This document shows, piece by piece, positions 17,605-26,495 of a DNA stretch of 64,000 nucleotides (within the stretch, counting starts at the first letter, position 1; each line of letters starts with the position of its first letter). Location of the stretch: assembly GCF_900109685.1 (NCBI RefSeq), contig NZ_FOBB01000001.1, forward strand, positions 1,116,001 through 1,180,000, written 5' to 3'. The position numbers and the translations under genes were made by a program. Under the pieces are notes generated by a model. The model made no database searches, had not been told where the DNA came from, and saw only the letters and a program-made list of their open reading frames with translations. The stretch comes from Chitinophaga rupis (GTDB lineage: Bacteria > Bacteroidota > Bacteroidia > Chitinophagales > Chitinophagaceae).

Positions 17605-20430
17605 ATGCAAAAGAAATTGTTTTTACTGGATGCTATGGCACTCATTTACCGTGCTTATTATGCCCTGATCAGGAATCCACGGTTAACCACGGCCGGCCGT
17701 AATACCAACGCGCAGTTTGGTTTTACCACCACCCTGCTGGACCTCATCAATAAAGAAAAGCCCACACATATGGCAGTGGCTTTTGATACCGCAGCACCCA
17801 CTGAACGGCATACCTCCTTTGAAGCATATAAAGCCAACCGGCAGGAAGCCCCTGAGGATCTTACCGATGCGCTCCCGGACATCAAGCGCATTATTGAAGG
17901 CTTTAACATACCCGTAATTGAAGTAGATGGCTATGAGGCGGATGATGTGATAGGCACCCTGGCCTGGCAGGCCGCCAATGTGGGTTACGAAGTATATATG
18001 GTAACGCCGGATAAGGATTACGGGCAGCTGGTAAAAGAAAATGTATTCATTTACAAGCCGCCGTACATGGGTAATAAAGAGGAGATCATGGGGCCCAAAG
18101 AAATTTGCGCCAAATGGCAGATCACAGATGTGCACCAGGTAATAGATATCCTGGGCCTGATGGGCGATGCGGTGGATAATATTCCCGGTATTGCCGGTAT
18201 TGGCGAAAAAACCGCCATGAAGCTGCTATCACAATATCATTCCCTGGAAAATGTGCTGGCCAATGCAGATACCATTGGCGGTAAAATGGGAGAGAAGATC
18301 AAAGCCGGATCCGCCGACGCCATCATGTCAAAACAGCTGGCTACTATTATTACTGATGTGCCCTGCACTTTTCATGAAGAAGACTTTTGCATCAAGGAAC
18401 CTAACAAAGAAAAGCTTACGGAAATTTTCACGGAGCTGGAGTTTAAAACCCTGGGTAAAAGGATTTTGGGCGATGGCTTTTCATCAGCCAACGCAGAAGC
18501 TCCTCTGCCCGCAAAGCCCCAGCAGCAGGACCTTTTCGGCAATATAGTAGAAGATACCAGCACCCTAGCTGCACGTGAAGAGAATGCAGACAGCGGCATT
18601 AATATACTGCTGGCCGATAAGAACATTGATAATACGGAACACACCTACCGCCTGGTAGATACGCCGGAGAAAATAGCGGAGCTCATCGCACATTTACAAC
18701 AGCAAAAAGAGATCTGTTTTGATACCGAAACCACCGGCACCGATGCCAATGCGGTAGAAATGGTAGGCATGAGCTTTGCCTGCTGCAAACATGAGGGCTG
18801 GTATGTACCGGTACCCACCGACCAGCAGGCCACCAAAGCAATCCTGGAAACCTTCCGCCCCTTGTTTGAAAATGAGCAGATCACTTTTGTAGGGCAGAAC
18901 ATTAAGTACGATATGCTGGTGCTGAAATGGTATGGCCTGGAAATTAAAGGCCCCATCTTTGATACCATGCTGGCGCATTACCTGATTGAGCCGGAAGGCC
19001 GGCGCGGCATGGATCTGCTGAGCGCACAGTACCTGCAGTACGCACCGGTATCCATTGAAACGCTCATTGGTAAAAAAGGAAAAGGGCAGGGCAACATGCG
19101 CGATGTGGAGCTGGAAAAGATCAAGGAATATGCCGCGGAAGATGCCGACATTACCCTGCAGCTAAAAGAAAAATTTGTGCCGCTGCTCACGCAAAAAAGT
19201 GTTGACAAAGTTTTTTATGAAGTAGAAAATCCTTTGGTACGCGTGCTTACCGATATGGAGTTTGAAGGCATTGCAGTAAATAACCAAACCCTGGCCGATT
19301 ATTCCCGCGAGCTGGAAGGCGAAATAAAAAGAGCGGAAGAAAGTGTGTACCAGCAGGCCGGCGTGCGCTTTAACCTGGCATCGCCCAAACAGCTGGGAGA
19401 GGTGCTGTTTGAAAAGCTGCAGCTGGATCCCAAAGCCAAGAAAACCCGCACCGGGCAATACGCTACAGGCGAGGATGTGCTGGCAAAACTGTCTGTTAAG
19501 CACCAGATCGTGGAAGACATTCTTATTTTCCGCGAGCTAAGCAAGCTGAAATCAACTTACGTTGATGCGTTGCCGTTAATGATCAACAAACGCACCAATC
19601 GCATTCATACCTCTTACAACCAGGCCGTAGCCGTAACAGGGCGTTTAAGCTCCAACAACCCTAACCTGCAGAATATTCCCATCCGTACAGACCGTGGCCG
19701 CGAAGTGCGTAAAGCGTTTGTACCGCGTAATGAGGAATATGTATTACTCTCTGCCGACTATTCACAGATTGAGCTGCGCATTATTGCCGCCATTAGTGAG
19801 GATGCACAGATGATAGATGCTTTTCAGAAAGGGCTGGACATTCACATTGCTACCGCGGCAAAGGTATATGGAGTGGATATGAAAGAGGTAACTTCCGACA
19901 TGCGCCGCAATGCCAAAAGCGTAAACTTTGGGATCATATACGGGCAAAGCGCCTTTGGCCTGTCTGAAAACCTGGGCATACCCCGTTCAGAAGCCAAAAT
20001 GCTTATTGATAACTATTTTACCCAGTACCCTTCTATTAAGGAGTACATGGAAAAACAGATCAGCTTTGCGCAGAAGAACGGTTACGTACAAACGCAGCTG
20101 GGCCGCAAGCGCTGGCTAAAGGATATTAATTCCTCCAACGCTGTAGTACGCGGTTATGCGGAGCGCAATGCCATTAACATGCCTATACAGGGCACTGCCG
20201 CTGATATGATAAAGCTGGCCATGATAGCCGTGCACAATACTTTTAAACAGCATAACCTTAAATCCCGCATGATCTTACAGGTGCATGATGAATTGGTGTT
20301 TGATGCCCACCATTCAGAGGTGGAAACCATTAAGCCCCTTATACTGGAATGCATGCGCAATGCCCTGCCCCTGGCCGTTCCGGTAGAAGCGGAAATAGGC
20401 GCCGGCAAGAATTGGCTGGAAGCGCATTAG
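17605..20430 (+). CDS. polA: DNA polymerase I
   Basis: The 941-residue protein is full length with all three domains. The 5'-3' exonuclease spans about 1-300 (YEADDVIGTLAW, DKDYGQLV, GDAVDNIPGIAGIGEKTA). The 3'-5' exonuclease covers about 345-530 and keeps the DTE motif with Asp373 and Glu375, so proofreading should be active. The polymerase domain covers about 560-941, with motif A SADYSQIELR (Asp718), motif B RRNAKSVNFGIIYGQS, and motif C VHDE (Asp895, Glu896). The enzyme fills gaps in repair and removes primers from Okazaki fragments. It is transcribed alone and ends at a strong terminator. Confidence 0.98.
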   Translation: MQKKLFLLDAMALIYRAYYALIRNPRLTTAGRNTNAQFGFTTTLLDLINKEKPTHMAVAFDTAAPTERHTSFEAYKANRQEAPEDLTDALPDIKRIIEGFNIPVIEVDGYEADDVIGTLAWQAANVGYEVYMVTPDKDYGQLVKENVFIYKPPYMGNKEEIMGPKEICAKWQITDVHQVIDILGLMGDAVDNIPGIAGIGEKTAMKLLSQYHSLENVLANADTIGGKMGEKIKAGSADAIMSKQLATIITDVPCTFHEEDFCIKEPNKEKLTEIFTELEFKTLGKRILGDGFSSANAEAPLPAKPQQQDLFGNIVEDTSTLAAREENADSGINILLADKNIDNTEHTYRLVDTPEKIAELIAHLQQQKEICFDTETTGTDANAVEMVGMSFACCKHEGWYVPVPTDQQATKAILETFRPLFENEQITFVGQNIKYDMLVLKWYGLEIKGPIFDTMLAHYLIEPEGRRGMDLLSAQYLQYAPVSIETLIGKKGKGQGNMRDVELEKIKEYAAEDADITLQLKEKFVPLLTQKSVDKVFYEVENPLVRVLTDMEFEGIAVNNQTLADYSRELEGEIKRAEESVYQQAGVRFNLASPKQLGEVLFEKLQLDPKAKKTRTGQYATGEDVLAKLSVKHQIVEDILIFRELSKLKSTYVDALPLMINKRTNRIHTSYNQAVAVTGRLSSNNPNLQNIPIRTDRGREVRKAFVPRNEEYVLLSADYSQIELRIIAAISEDAQMIDAFQKGLDIHIATAAKVYGVDMKEVTSDMRRNAKSVNFGIIYGQSAFGLSENLGIPRSEAKMLIDNYFTQYPSIKEYMEKQISFAQKNGYVQTQLGRKRWLKDINSSNAVVRGYAERNAINMPIQGTAADMIKLAMIAVHNTFKQHNLKSRMILQVHDELVFDAHHSEVETIKPLILECMRNALPLAVPVEAEIGAGKNWLEAH

Positions 20431-20456
20431 TCAATAATATTTACCACTTATTTATA

Positions 20457-20494
20457 GAACGCAGCAGGTCATTACCTGTTGCGTTCTTATTTAT
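20457..20494 (+). terminator. Intrinsic terminator of polA
   Basis: A 13-bp stem (arms 20457-20469 and 20474-20486, with one G-U pair) has a 4-base loop and is followed by TTATTTAT, 27 bases after the polA stop. The remaining gap to 20735 holds no recognisable gene. Confidence 0.85.
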
Positions 20495-20735
20495 ACAGGT
20501 AGGTTTCATAATGATCATGCGCCGGTTAAAAAACTGCATAATACCCGCAGTACAGGTTTACGCAGCAATCCATGGATCAGGGTTTATATTTACCGCTGGG
20601 AAAATTCCGCTATGATTTATCAATTTACTTTTGTACTTTATTTGATAAAAAACTGCCGTTGTACCTCAATAAAATATTAACAACTAGCTGCTTGTTATGC
20701 TTGTATTTCCCAAATACGTTTACTAGCTTTCGTTC

Positions 20736-21290
20736 ATGATCCAAACATCAAGATTACAATTATTACCATGCACCCTGCAGTACTTTGAAGCGCTGTTGCA
20801 GGGCAACGATGTTTTGGCGGATCTGCTGGGCATAGATATTCCGGAATACTGGACAGAGTTCCCGGAAATAATACTGGTGGCCTATGATAAGCTCCGGAAC
20901 GACCCTTCCATGCTGGGCTGGTTCTTTTACCTGGTGATACACCGGGCAGACCGCCGCCTCATTGGCTCCGGCGGCTTTAAAGAACGGCCGGACAAGAACG
21001 GGATGGTGGAAATAGGTTATGAAATAACGGCCGATTACCGGGAACAGGGCTATGGTACGGAGCTGGCAGCAGCCCTTATACGTTTTGCATTTAGCCACAA
21101 CTACGTACAAAAGGTAGTAGCGCATACGGAAGAAGAATATAATGCCTCCGTAAAGATCCTGCAAAAAGCCGGGATGCAGTTTGCCGGCGAAGTATCCGAT
21201 AAGGAAAATGAACAGCTCTGGCAGTGGGCCATCACAAGAGAACAATACGCCGCATTACAGAAAAAGGATCAACTGGAAAGCCGCTCTTAG
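20736..21290 (+). CDS. GNAT family N-acetyltransferase
   Basis: The 184-residue protein has the RimJ/RimL-like arrangement: TSRLQLLPCTLQYFEALLQG at the start, the strand GSGGFKERP, and the acetyl-CoA loop REQGYGTE at 102-109 after VEIGYEITADY. HTEEEYNASVKILQKAGMQF near the C-terminus is the usual motif B segment. Such enzymes acetylate amino groups on proteins, antibiotics or small molecules; the substrate cannot be read here. It is a cytoplasmic monocistronic gene between polA and the C1 peptidase. Confidence 0.88.
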   Translation: MIQTSRLQLLPCTLQYFEALLQGNDVLADLLGIDIPEYWTEFPEIILVAYDKLRNDPSMLGWFFYLVIHRADRRLIGSGGFKERPDKNGMVEIGYEITADYREQGYGTELAAALIRFAFSHNYVQKVVAHTEEEYNASVKILQKAGMQFAGEVSDKENEQLWQWAITREQYAALQKKDQLESRS

Positions 21291-21478
21291 GGCTCCCTTC
21301 CGCTCATCCATCTTTTATACACCGCATTCCCGTCATTCCCTTATTTTTGGCACCTTGTTTATTGAAGGCACCCGCTTTTAATGAACCAACCATAATTATG
21401 TTACGCCCACGGCGTATCTCCCGGAGGGCAATTATTGAACTGTTTAACTGGCAAACAACAAAACAAACTTACAATCGT

Positions 21479-22621
21479 ATGAAAAAATGGATCGTGTGCG
21501 CAGCACTACTCTCCTGTACCGCTGTAATGGCGCAGAACACCAACAAAGAAGGCAGCCATTACCAATTCACCACCATTAAGAACCTGGATGCCTATGATGT
21601 TCAGAACCAGGGTATGACAGGCACCTGCTGGTCTTTTTCCGGCCTTTCTTTTTTTGAATCGGAATTATTGCGCAGCGGCAAAGGCCAGGGTCTTAACCTG
21701 AGCGAAATGTTTGTAGTACGTAAAATGTACCCCCTTAAAGCAGCTAACTATGTGCGTATGCACGGCAAAGCCAATTTTGGTGAAGGCGGCGGCTTCCCTG
21801 ATGACCTGTTGTGCCTGCGCCGTTATGGCCTGGTACCCCAAACCGTATATGACGGCAACCGTACCAAAATGTACAATCATGCTGAAATGGAAAGCCTGCT
21901 GGAAGGATTTTTAAAAAACATCGGCAACCGGGAAGGCACCATTAATCCCAGCTGGCAAAAAGCTTTTAACGGTGTGCTGGATAGCTACATGGGCGATGCG
22001 CCTGAAAAGTTTGAATACAAAGGCAAATCATATACCCCGCAATCCTTTGCCAAAGAGCTGGGCCTGAATGCAGATGATTATGTGATCGTAACCTCCTTTA
22101 CCCACCACCCTTATTATGAACAGTTTGTGCTGGAAGTACCGGACAACTGGAACTGGGAAAAAGTGTACAACGTACCCCTGAACGATATGATCAGCATTGC
22201 GGAAAACGCCATCAACACCGGCTACACTGTAGCCTGGGCGGCAGATGTAAGTGAAAAATATTTCAGCTTCCCTAACGGCCTGGCCGTAGTGCCGGAAAAA
22301 GACTGGGACGAGATGACTGCAGAAGAGCGCAAGAAATTGTTTGAAGAACCAGGAACAGAAAAGAACATTACTCCGGAAGTACGCCAGCTGGCTTTTGATA
22401 ATTATGAAACCCAGGATGATCATGGTATGCACCTCGTTGGCCTGGCAAAAGACCAGAATGGCAATAAATATTTCCGGGTTAAGAACTCCTGGGGTACCGG
22501 CAACTTTGGTCAGGGTTACTTTTATGCCTCTGTACCATACTTTGCCTACAAAACCACTAACATACTGGTGAACAAAAAATCCATCCCGGCAGATATAGCA
22601 AAGAAAATGGGGATCAAATAG
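21479..22621 (+). CDS. Exported C1 (papain-like) peptidase, bleomycin hydrolase/aminopeptidase C type
   Basis: The ATG at 21479 gives 380 residues with a clean signal peptide (1-19, ending AVMAQ); the frame is open further upstream, but that part overlaps the previous gene and looks non-coding. Active-site elements are GMTGTCWSFS with Cys50, DDHGMHLVG with His315 (or His318), and the Asn of KNSWGTGNFGQGY. The long insert between Cys and His is typical of the bleomycin hydrolase (peptidase C1B) group. Cytosolic relatives are hexameric aminopeptidases; the signal peptide implies a periplasmic version here. It is convergent with the following small gene, separated by repeat element A1. Confidence 0.9.
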   Translation: MKKWIVCAALLSCTAVMAQNTNKEGSHYQFTTIKNLDAYDVQNQGMTGTCWSFSGLSFFESELLRSGKGQGLNLSEMFVVRKMYPLKAANYVRMHGKANFGEGGGFPDDLLCLRRYGLVPQTVYDGNRTKMYNHAEMESLLEGFLKNIGNREGTINPSWQKAFNGVLDSYMGDAPEKFEYKGKSYTPQSFAKELGLNADDYVIVTSFTHHPYYEQFVLEVPDNWNWEKVYNVPLNDMISIAENAINTGYTVAWAADVSEKYFSFPNGLAVVPEKDWDEMTAEERKKLFEEPGTEKNITPEVRQLAFDNYETQDDHGMHLVGLAKDQNGNKYFRVKNSWGTGNFGQGYFYASVPYFAYKTTNILVNKKSIPADIAKKMGIK

Positions 22622-22641
22622 AATTTCAAAGTCCGGATCAT

Positions 22642-22750
22642 AAACCGGTGAAAGAGGTTTATAGAGACCATTGAAAAGACTTCATGTAAAAGGGGAATGC
22701 CGCGATCCGTGCCATTCCCCTTTTGCATTTATCATTTATGATTTTACATT
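22642..22750. repeat. Dispersed hairpin element A, copy 1
   Basis: This copy begins near TAAACCGGTG and ends with ATTTTACATT at 22741-22750. It has the family hairpin with arms 22684-22699 and 22713-22728 and the unpaired sequence TGCCGCGA in the loop. Its left terminal repeat is not preserved. It sits between convergent genes and can act as a two-way terminator. Confidence 0.7.
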
Positions 22751-22753
22751 TCA

Positions 22754-23044
22754 TCACGGTTTCCCTTCCAGCTTTTGCGTATACTGGTAAGTTCCCAGCC
22801 GCAGCTTCACCGGCACACGCATCTGTTTTTCCAGCAGCCATTCCTGTTTGCAAAAAACGCCAAAATGCTGCTGGTAATAAGCCCCCGGCGCTACGGAAGT
22901 AGCAGGTGTAAGCATATACGCCGGCAAAGGCGCCCGCTTAACAGTATCCGTCCCTGGCGCGGGTAAGCGCAAACTCTGCGCACCGGCCCTGGTAGCTGCT
23001 AACAGCAATACCGCCATCCTTATGTAACCTAATAATTTTTTCAT
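22754..23044 (-). CDS. Small secreted protein of unknown function
   Basis: The 96-residue protein has an N-terminal signal (MKKLLGYIRMAVLLLAATRAG, then AQ). The mature part has a proline-rich stretch (PAPGTDTVKRAPLPAYMLTP), a Tyr-Tyr-Gln-Gln-His segment followed by FGVFCKQEWLLEKQ, and ends KLRLGTYQYTQKLEGKP. There is one cysteine in the mature protein. I do not recognise the family. Its start is two bases after the stop of the threonylcarbamoyl-AMP synthase gene, so the two form an operon. Its 3' end abuts repeat element A1. Confidence 0.65.
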   Translation of the reverse strand: MKKLLGYIRMAVLLLAATRAGAQSLRLPAPGTDTVKRAPLPAYMLTPATSVAPGAYYQQHFGVFCKQEWLLEKQMRVPVKLRLGTYQYTQKLEGKP

Positions 23045-23046
23045 TG

Positions 23047-23664
23047 TTAACCAATCAGTTCTAAGCTGCCGGCGCCCTCCCGGATCACTTCCGGTTCCGG
23101 CCCGGTAAGGTCTATTACAGTAGAAAAAGTAATACCTCCCATGCCGCCATCCACTACAATATCCACGATCTTGCCAAACTTTTCATGGATGATCTCCGGG
23201 TCCGTATATTCTTCCACGTAGTGCTCAACCGGTAAAGAGGTGCTCATTACCGGGTTACCCAATTCCTGTACAATGGTACGGCAAATATTGTTATCCGGCA
23301 CACGTATGCCCACCGTATCCCTTTTTGTCTTCAGCATTTTAGGCACCTGCCTGCTGGCCGGCAAAATAAACGTGTAAGGCCCCGGCAGCGCCTTCTTTAG
23401 CATACGGAACACCGGTGTATCCACGCTCTTGGCGTAGTCCGACAAATGGCTCAGATCAGAACAGATAAAGGAAAAATGTGCCTTCTTCGGATCTATCTGT
23501 TTAATGCGGCAAATACGTTCTATAGCTTTAGGCTGAAAGATATCGCATCCCATACCATACACGGTATCAGTAGGATATATGATCACGCCACCATTCCGCA
23601 AACATTCCACAATCGTTTTTAAATGACGGGCATTGGGATTTTCCGGGTGCAATTGTAATAGCAT
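23047..23664 (-). CDS. L-threonylcarbamoyladenylate synthase (Sua5/YrdC/YciO family)
   Basis: The ATG at 23664 gives 205 residues of a single-domain YrdC/YciO-type protein; a TTG three codons upstream is possible. Conserved features are GGVIIYPTDTVYGMGCD near residues 27-43, a KKAHFSFICSDLSHLSDYA segment, PGPYTFILPA and the C-terminal STVIDLTGPEPEVIREGAG. The enzyme makes threonylcarbamoyl-AMP from threonine, bicarbonate and ATP for the t6A37 tRNA modification. YciO paralogues are close, so a role outside t6A cannot be excluded. The gene heads a two-gene operon with the small secreted protein and is divergent from mtgA. Confidence 0.87.
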   Translation of the reverse strand: MLLQLHPENPNARHLKTIVECLRNGGVIIYPTDTVYGMGCDIFQPKAIERICRIKQIDPKKAHFSFICSDLSHLSDYAKSVDTPVFRMLKKALPGPYTFILPASRQVPKMLKTKRDTVGIRVPDNNICRTIVQELGNPVMSTSLPVEHYVEEYTDPEIIHEKFGKIVDIVVDGGMGGITFSTVIDLTGPEPEVIREGAGSLELIG

Positions 23665-23701
23665 GAGCTCCAATTAAATGATGATAAATGATCTTATATA
23701 A

Positions 23702-23709
23702 CAAAGGTA
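23702..23709 (-). promoter_or_regulatory. Candidate promoter of the threonylcarbamoyl-AMP synthase gene
   Basis: On the minus strand this reads TACCTTTG, a full -7 match, about 38 bases before the ATG at 23664. The -33 region is TTTAG-like and poorly spaced. Confidence 0.45.
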
Positions 23710-23771
23710 GTACCATTTCCTAAACTAAATTTTATATACCTTTCGGCCGATTTTTGTTTAAACCGGCCTGA

Positions 23772-24515
23772 ATGGAATTAAAAGGTATTGTACCCAGAAC
23801 CTGGAAAAAACTGAGACGCGTACTGCTGATCCTGTTTATTGCGCATTTCGTATACCTGATCTTGTTACGCTGGGTCAATCCTCCTATAACTATCACCATG
23901 ATCTCCAGCTGGGTAAGCCTCTGGGGTACGGACAAACACTTTCACAAAACCTGGGCCGATTCGGAAGATATTTCCCAATACGCCAAGCTGGCCGTTATAG
24001 CCAGCGAAGATCAGCTGTTCCCGGACCATGATGGGTTTGATTTCAAATCCATTGAAAAAGCCATGAAGCATAACCAGAAAAGTAAAAAGATCCGCGGGGC
24101 CAGCACCATTAGCCAGCAGGTAGCCAAAAACGTGTTTTTATGGCAGGGCCGCAGCTGGGTGCGCAAAGGGCTGGAGGTGTATTTTACTTTTATGATAGAA
24201 AAGCTCTGGGGCAAAAAACGCATCCTGGAAATGTATATGAATGTGGCCCAAACCGGCGATGGCATTTTTGGTTTTGAAGCCGCCGCACAGCAATACTATC
24301 ATAAGTCTGCTGCTGCTTTAAACCGTGAGCAGGCTGCCATGATCACCGCTGCCCTGCCTAACCCGGTAAAATATACAGTGAATCCGCCGGCACGTATCAC
24401 CAGCTGGCGCCAGCGCAGGATCCTGACCCAGATGCGCAACCTCACCGGCGACCCGGATGTAGCAGCACTGGTAGTAGCAAAGCTGGAAACAAAGAAAACG
24501 TCCAGGAAAATGTAA
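23772..24515 (+). CDS. mtgA: Monofunctional biosynthetic peptidoglycan transglycosylase
   Basis: The 247-residue protein has one N-terminal transmembrane segment (about 15-35) and a GT51 domain. Motifs are VIASEDQLFPDHDGFDFKSI with catalytic Glu, the second motif RGASTISQQVAKNVFLW, then KRILEMYMNVAQTGDGIFG with the second conserved acidic region. It polymerises lipid II into glycan strands at the periplasmic face of the inner membrane and lacks a transpeptidase domain. The last codon and the stop (AAAATGTAA) fall inside the left end of repeat element A2, which may have replaced the original C-terminus. Confidence 0.95.
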   Translation: MELKGIVPRTWKKLRRVLLILFIAHFVYLILLRWVNPPITITMISSWVSLWGTDKHFHKTWADSEDISQYAKLAVIASEDQLFPDHDGFDFKSIEKAMKHNQKSKKIRGASTISQQVAKNVFLWQGRSWVRKGLEVYFTFMIEKLWGKKRILEMYMNVAQTGDGIFGFEAAAQQYYHKSAAALNREQAAMITAALPNPVKYTVNPPARITSWRQRRILTQMRNLTGDPDVAALVVAKLETKKTSRKM

Positions 24516-24642
24516 AATTTAAACCGGCGATAGAGGGTTCATAGAGGCCATTTAAAAGACTTTATGAACGAGATAATACTAAATGTAAAAGGGGAGTGCC
24601 GCGATCTGTAGCACCCCCCTTTTACATTTATGATTTTACATT
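24509..24642. repeat. Dispersed hairpin element A, copy 2
   Basis: The copy is bounded by AATGTAAAAT (24509-24518) and ATTTTACATT (24633-24642), a perfect 10-bp terminal inverted repeat. Inside are GTTCATA/TATGAAC (24537-24543 with 24563-24569) and a 14-bp stem, AAATGTAAAAGGGG at 24581-24594 with its complement at 24616-24629. The loop contains TGCCGCGA. Both flanking convergent genes end inside the terminal repeats. Confidence 0.8.
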
Positions 24643-25164
24643 CCTCAATGCGTCCACCGCTGCAATCGCCTTTGCTTCCCTTTCGGCATAGCTTCCGCGT
24701 ATATCCGCCCACGGTACTCCGCTGTTCATTACAATATCCCGGTAAATGCGGTAAAAATATTCCCGCATCTGCGGATCAGGATACTCCCGCTGCGGATCAT
24801 TTTCCCAGGGAATATCTATATAGGTAAGTAAATACAGGTCGTACCGTCGGCTGGCAATCTGTTCCAGTATCTGCGGATCGCACTGTCCGTATTTATGCTC
24901 GCTCCAGACTTTAATCACGTACAGGTCTGTATCGCAGATCAGCAGTTCGCTGGCTTGCTGCGCTTTTTCATCTTCCAGCTGTAGTTGTCCCCGGGCAATG
25001 GCCAGCAGGTCATGCTGCTCATAAGAGCGGGGCAGGTTTTCAATATACTCCCGTGCATACTCTGGCGTCCACACCGTGTTGTAATGTGCAGCCAGCTTTT
25101 GGCTCAGCGTGCTTTTGCCGGTTGATTCCGGTCCCAGTACTACTATCTTATGCATGCAGGGCAT
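24628..25164 (-). CDS. NadR-type nicotinamide riboside kinase (AAA-type ATPase)
   Basis: The protein has 178 residues from an ATG preceded by a purine-rich AGGAAA; a second ATG three codons on is also possible. It has the P-loop GPESTGKST near residue 12, the WTPEYAREYIE segment typical of NadR, and ICDTDLYVIKVWSEHKYG as the Walker B-like region. Only the C-terminal kinase module of NadR is present; there is no adenylyltransferase or DNA-binding domain. It should phosphorylate nicotinamide riboside to NMN in the cytoplasm. It overlaps the 3' end of pnuC, which supplies the substrate. The last four codons (NVKS) and the stop lie within repeat element A2. Confidence 0.88.
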   Translation of the reverse strand: MPCMHKIVVLGPESTGKSTLSQKLAAHYNTVWTPEYAREYIENLPRSYEQHDLLAIARGQLQLEDEKAQQASELLICDTDLYVIKVWSEHKYGQCDPQILEQIASRRYDLYLLTYIDIPWENDPQREYPDPQMREYFYRIYRDIVMNSGVPWADIRGSYAEREAKAIAAVDALRNVKS

Positions 25165-25783
25165 TTTTTTCCTGTGCTTCCCAGATCTTTTTCCAGCTGA
25201 AATATCCCATTACAGCTACTATGAACAGGAAAATGGTGAGTAATGCAGTAGGATATAATTTTTTATGGAACAGCAGCGGCACTGCCACCAGGTTAGATAC
25301 ATTCAATACCACCCAGTTCTCAATTTTCCGCTTGGCCAGCAGCCACATGCCGGCGCAGGCCGTGGCAGATACAAAGGCATCCACCAGCGGTACATCGGAA
25401 TTGGAAAAATTCCGTAGCAGCACATAGAACAGCGCCCAGCCAAACAGGGCTATCAGCATAGTTACTATCCACTCCCGCCGGGTAGCCCAGGCTACAGCGG
25501 TAGTGTGCTGCTGCGCATCTTTATGCGCCCAGTGGTACCAGCCATATACGCTCATCACAAAATAATAGGCATTCAGCGTAGCCTCTGCATACAGCCGGAA
25601 CTGCTCCCGCGACAGCAGGTACACATAAATACCCGTGCTTACCAAACCGGTAGGGTATAGCCAAATGCTGTTTTGTTTGCTGCAAACCACGCTGATGGCG
25701 CCAAATAGGGCGGCAATGATCTCCAGCCAGCTCATGGCATGCACGCCATCCAGCAGGCTTTGGTATATAGCCTGAAAATTCAT
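25148..25783 (-). CDS. pnuC: Nicotinamide riboside transporter PnuC
   Basis: The 211-residue inner membrane protein has about seven transmembrane segments and the PnuC hallmarks: SWLEIIAALFGAISVVCSKQN followed by WLYPTGLVSTGIYVYLL near the N-terminus, then YYFVMSVYGWYHW, and near the C-terminus ENWVVLNVSNLVAVPLLFHK with FLFIVAVMGYFSWKK. PnuC moves nicotinamide riboside by facilitated diffusion, driven by phosphorylation inside the cell. The overlapping kinase gene completes this NAD salvage pair. A perfect -7 promoter element lies only four bases before the ATG, so the mRNA may be leaderless. Confidence 0.95.
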   Translation of the reverse strand: MNFQAIYQSLLDGVHAMSWLEIIAALFGAISVVCSKQNSIWLYPTGLVSTGIYVYLLSREQFRLYAEATLNAYYFVMSVYGWYHWAHKDAQQHTTAVAWATRREWIVTMLIALFGWALFYVLLRNFSNSDVPLVDAFVSATACAGMWLLAKRKIENWVVLNVSNLVAVPLLFHKKLYPTALLTIFLFIVAVMGYFSWKKIWEAQEKNALHA

Positions 25784-25787
25784 GGTG

Positions 25788-25795
25788 CAAATGTA
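25788..25795 (-). promoter_or_regulatory. Candidate promoter of the pnuC-kinase operon, placed at the start codon
   Basis: On the minus strand TACATTTG matches TAnnTTTG and is followed by CACC and then the pnuC ATG. Transcription starting 5-7 bases downstream would begin at or in the start codon. Confidence 0.4.
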
Positions 25796-25811
25796 ATCGG
25801 TAGGGGGAAAT

Positions 25812-25838
25812 AAAAAAGCACAGTCACTAAGACTGCGC
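25812..25838 (-). terminator. Intrinsic terminator of the Nfu gene
   Basis: On the minus strand GCGCAGTC-TTAGT-GACTGTGC (one G-U pair) is followed by six T residues. It separates the Nfu gene from pnuC. Confidence 0.75.
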
Positions 25839-25875
25839 TCCTTTTAACACTATCATTCTTCTCAACTATGGCTTA

Positions 25876-26472
25876 TTATTCTGCTTCCGCCACTACTTCC
25901 CTTACTTCAGGTATCATGCGTTTCATCATGCCTTCAATACCTGCTTTTAAGGTGATCATGGAAGAAGGGCAGCCGGAGCAGGACCCCTGCAGCATCAGTT
26001 TCACCACGCCTTCGTTATAGTCCTTGAACTGTATGGCGCCACCGTCCATTTCAACGGCGGGCTTCACATAGTTCTCCAGTAATTCTTTAATACGTTTTAC
26101 CACGTCACTGTCATCAGCACTTACTTCATTAGTGGCCGCTGTTTTTGTTACCACAATCTCCTCCTCATTAATAATGGGGCGGTTATCTTCCAGGTATTCT
26201 TTCAGGAATGCCTTAATGGAAGGTATCACATCCATCCAGTCTGTATCAGGAGTTTTGGTAAGGGTAATAAAATTGGCCATTATAAATACGCCCCGTATAA
26301 AAGGGAAGCTGAACAGCTCCACAGCCAGGGGAGAAGGTTTCGCGCTGGCCTCATCAGGGAAATCAATGCTTTTGCCGGGATACAGGAGCTTGTTAGCCAC
26401 AAACTTCATGGTTTCCGGGTTCGGCGTCATTTCCGTATAGATACTGATGATGGGATTGCCTGTTTTAATCAT
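25876..26472 (-). CDS. NifU-like iron-sulfur cluster carrier (Nfu type)
   Basis: The ATG at 26472 gives 198 residues; a GTG seven codons upstream is less likely. Residues about 10-95 form the Nfu N-terminal domain (TEMTPNPETMKFVANKLL, SPLAVELFSFPFIRGVFI). The C-terminal 75 residues are the NifU_C domain with GSCSGCPSS, whose CxxC motif binds a bridging [4Fe-4S] cluster between two subunits. It carries clusters from the scaffold to client enzymes in the cytoplasm. It is divergent from ferritin, and a perfect inverted repeat lies in the shared control region. Confidence 0.93.
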   Translation of the reverse strand: MIKTGNPIISIYTEMTPNPETMKFVANKLLYPGKSIDFPDEASAKPSPLAVELFSFPFIRGVFIMANFITLTKTPDTDWMDVIPSIKAFLKEYLEDNRPIINEEEIVVTKTAATNEVSADDSDVVKRIKELLENYVKPAVEMDGGAIQFKDYNEGVVKLMLQGSCSGCPSSMITLKAGIEGMMKRMIPEVREVVAEAE

Positions 26473-26495
26473 TTTCTTAACCTTATTTAACACAA

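Noticed and set aside
17660..18135. Antisense open frames at the start of polA
   Set aside because: They overlap the conserved 5'-3' exonuclease domain on the other strand.
21224..21478. An extended N-terminus for the C1 peptidase
   Set aside because: It would overlap the end of the acetyltransferase gene and bury the clear signal peptide that starts at 21479.
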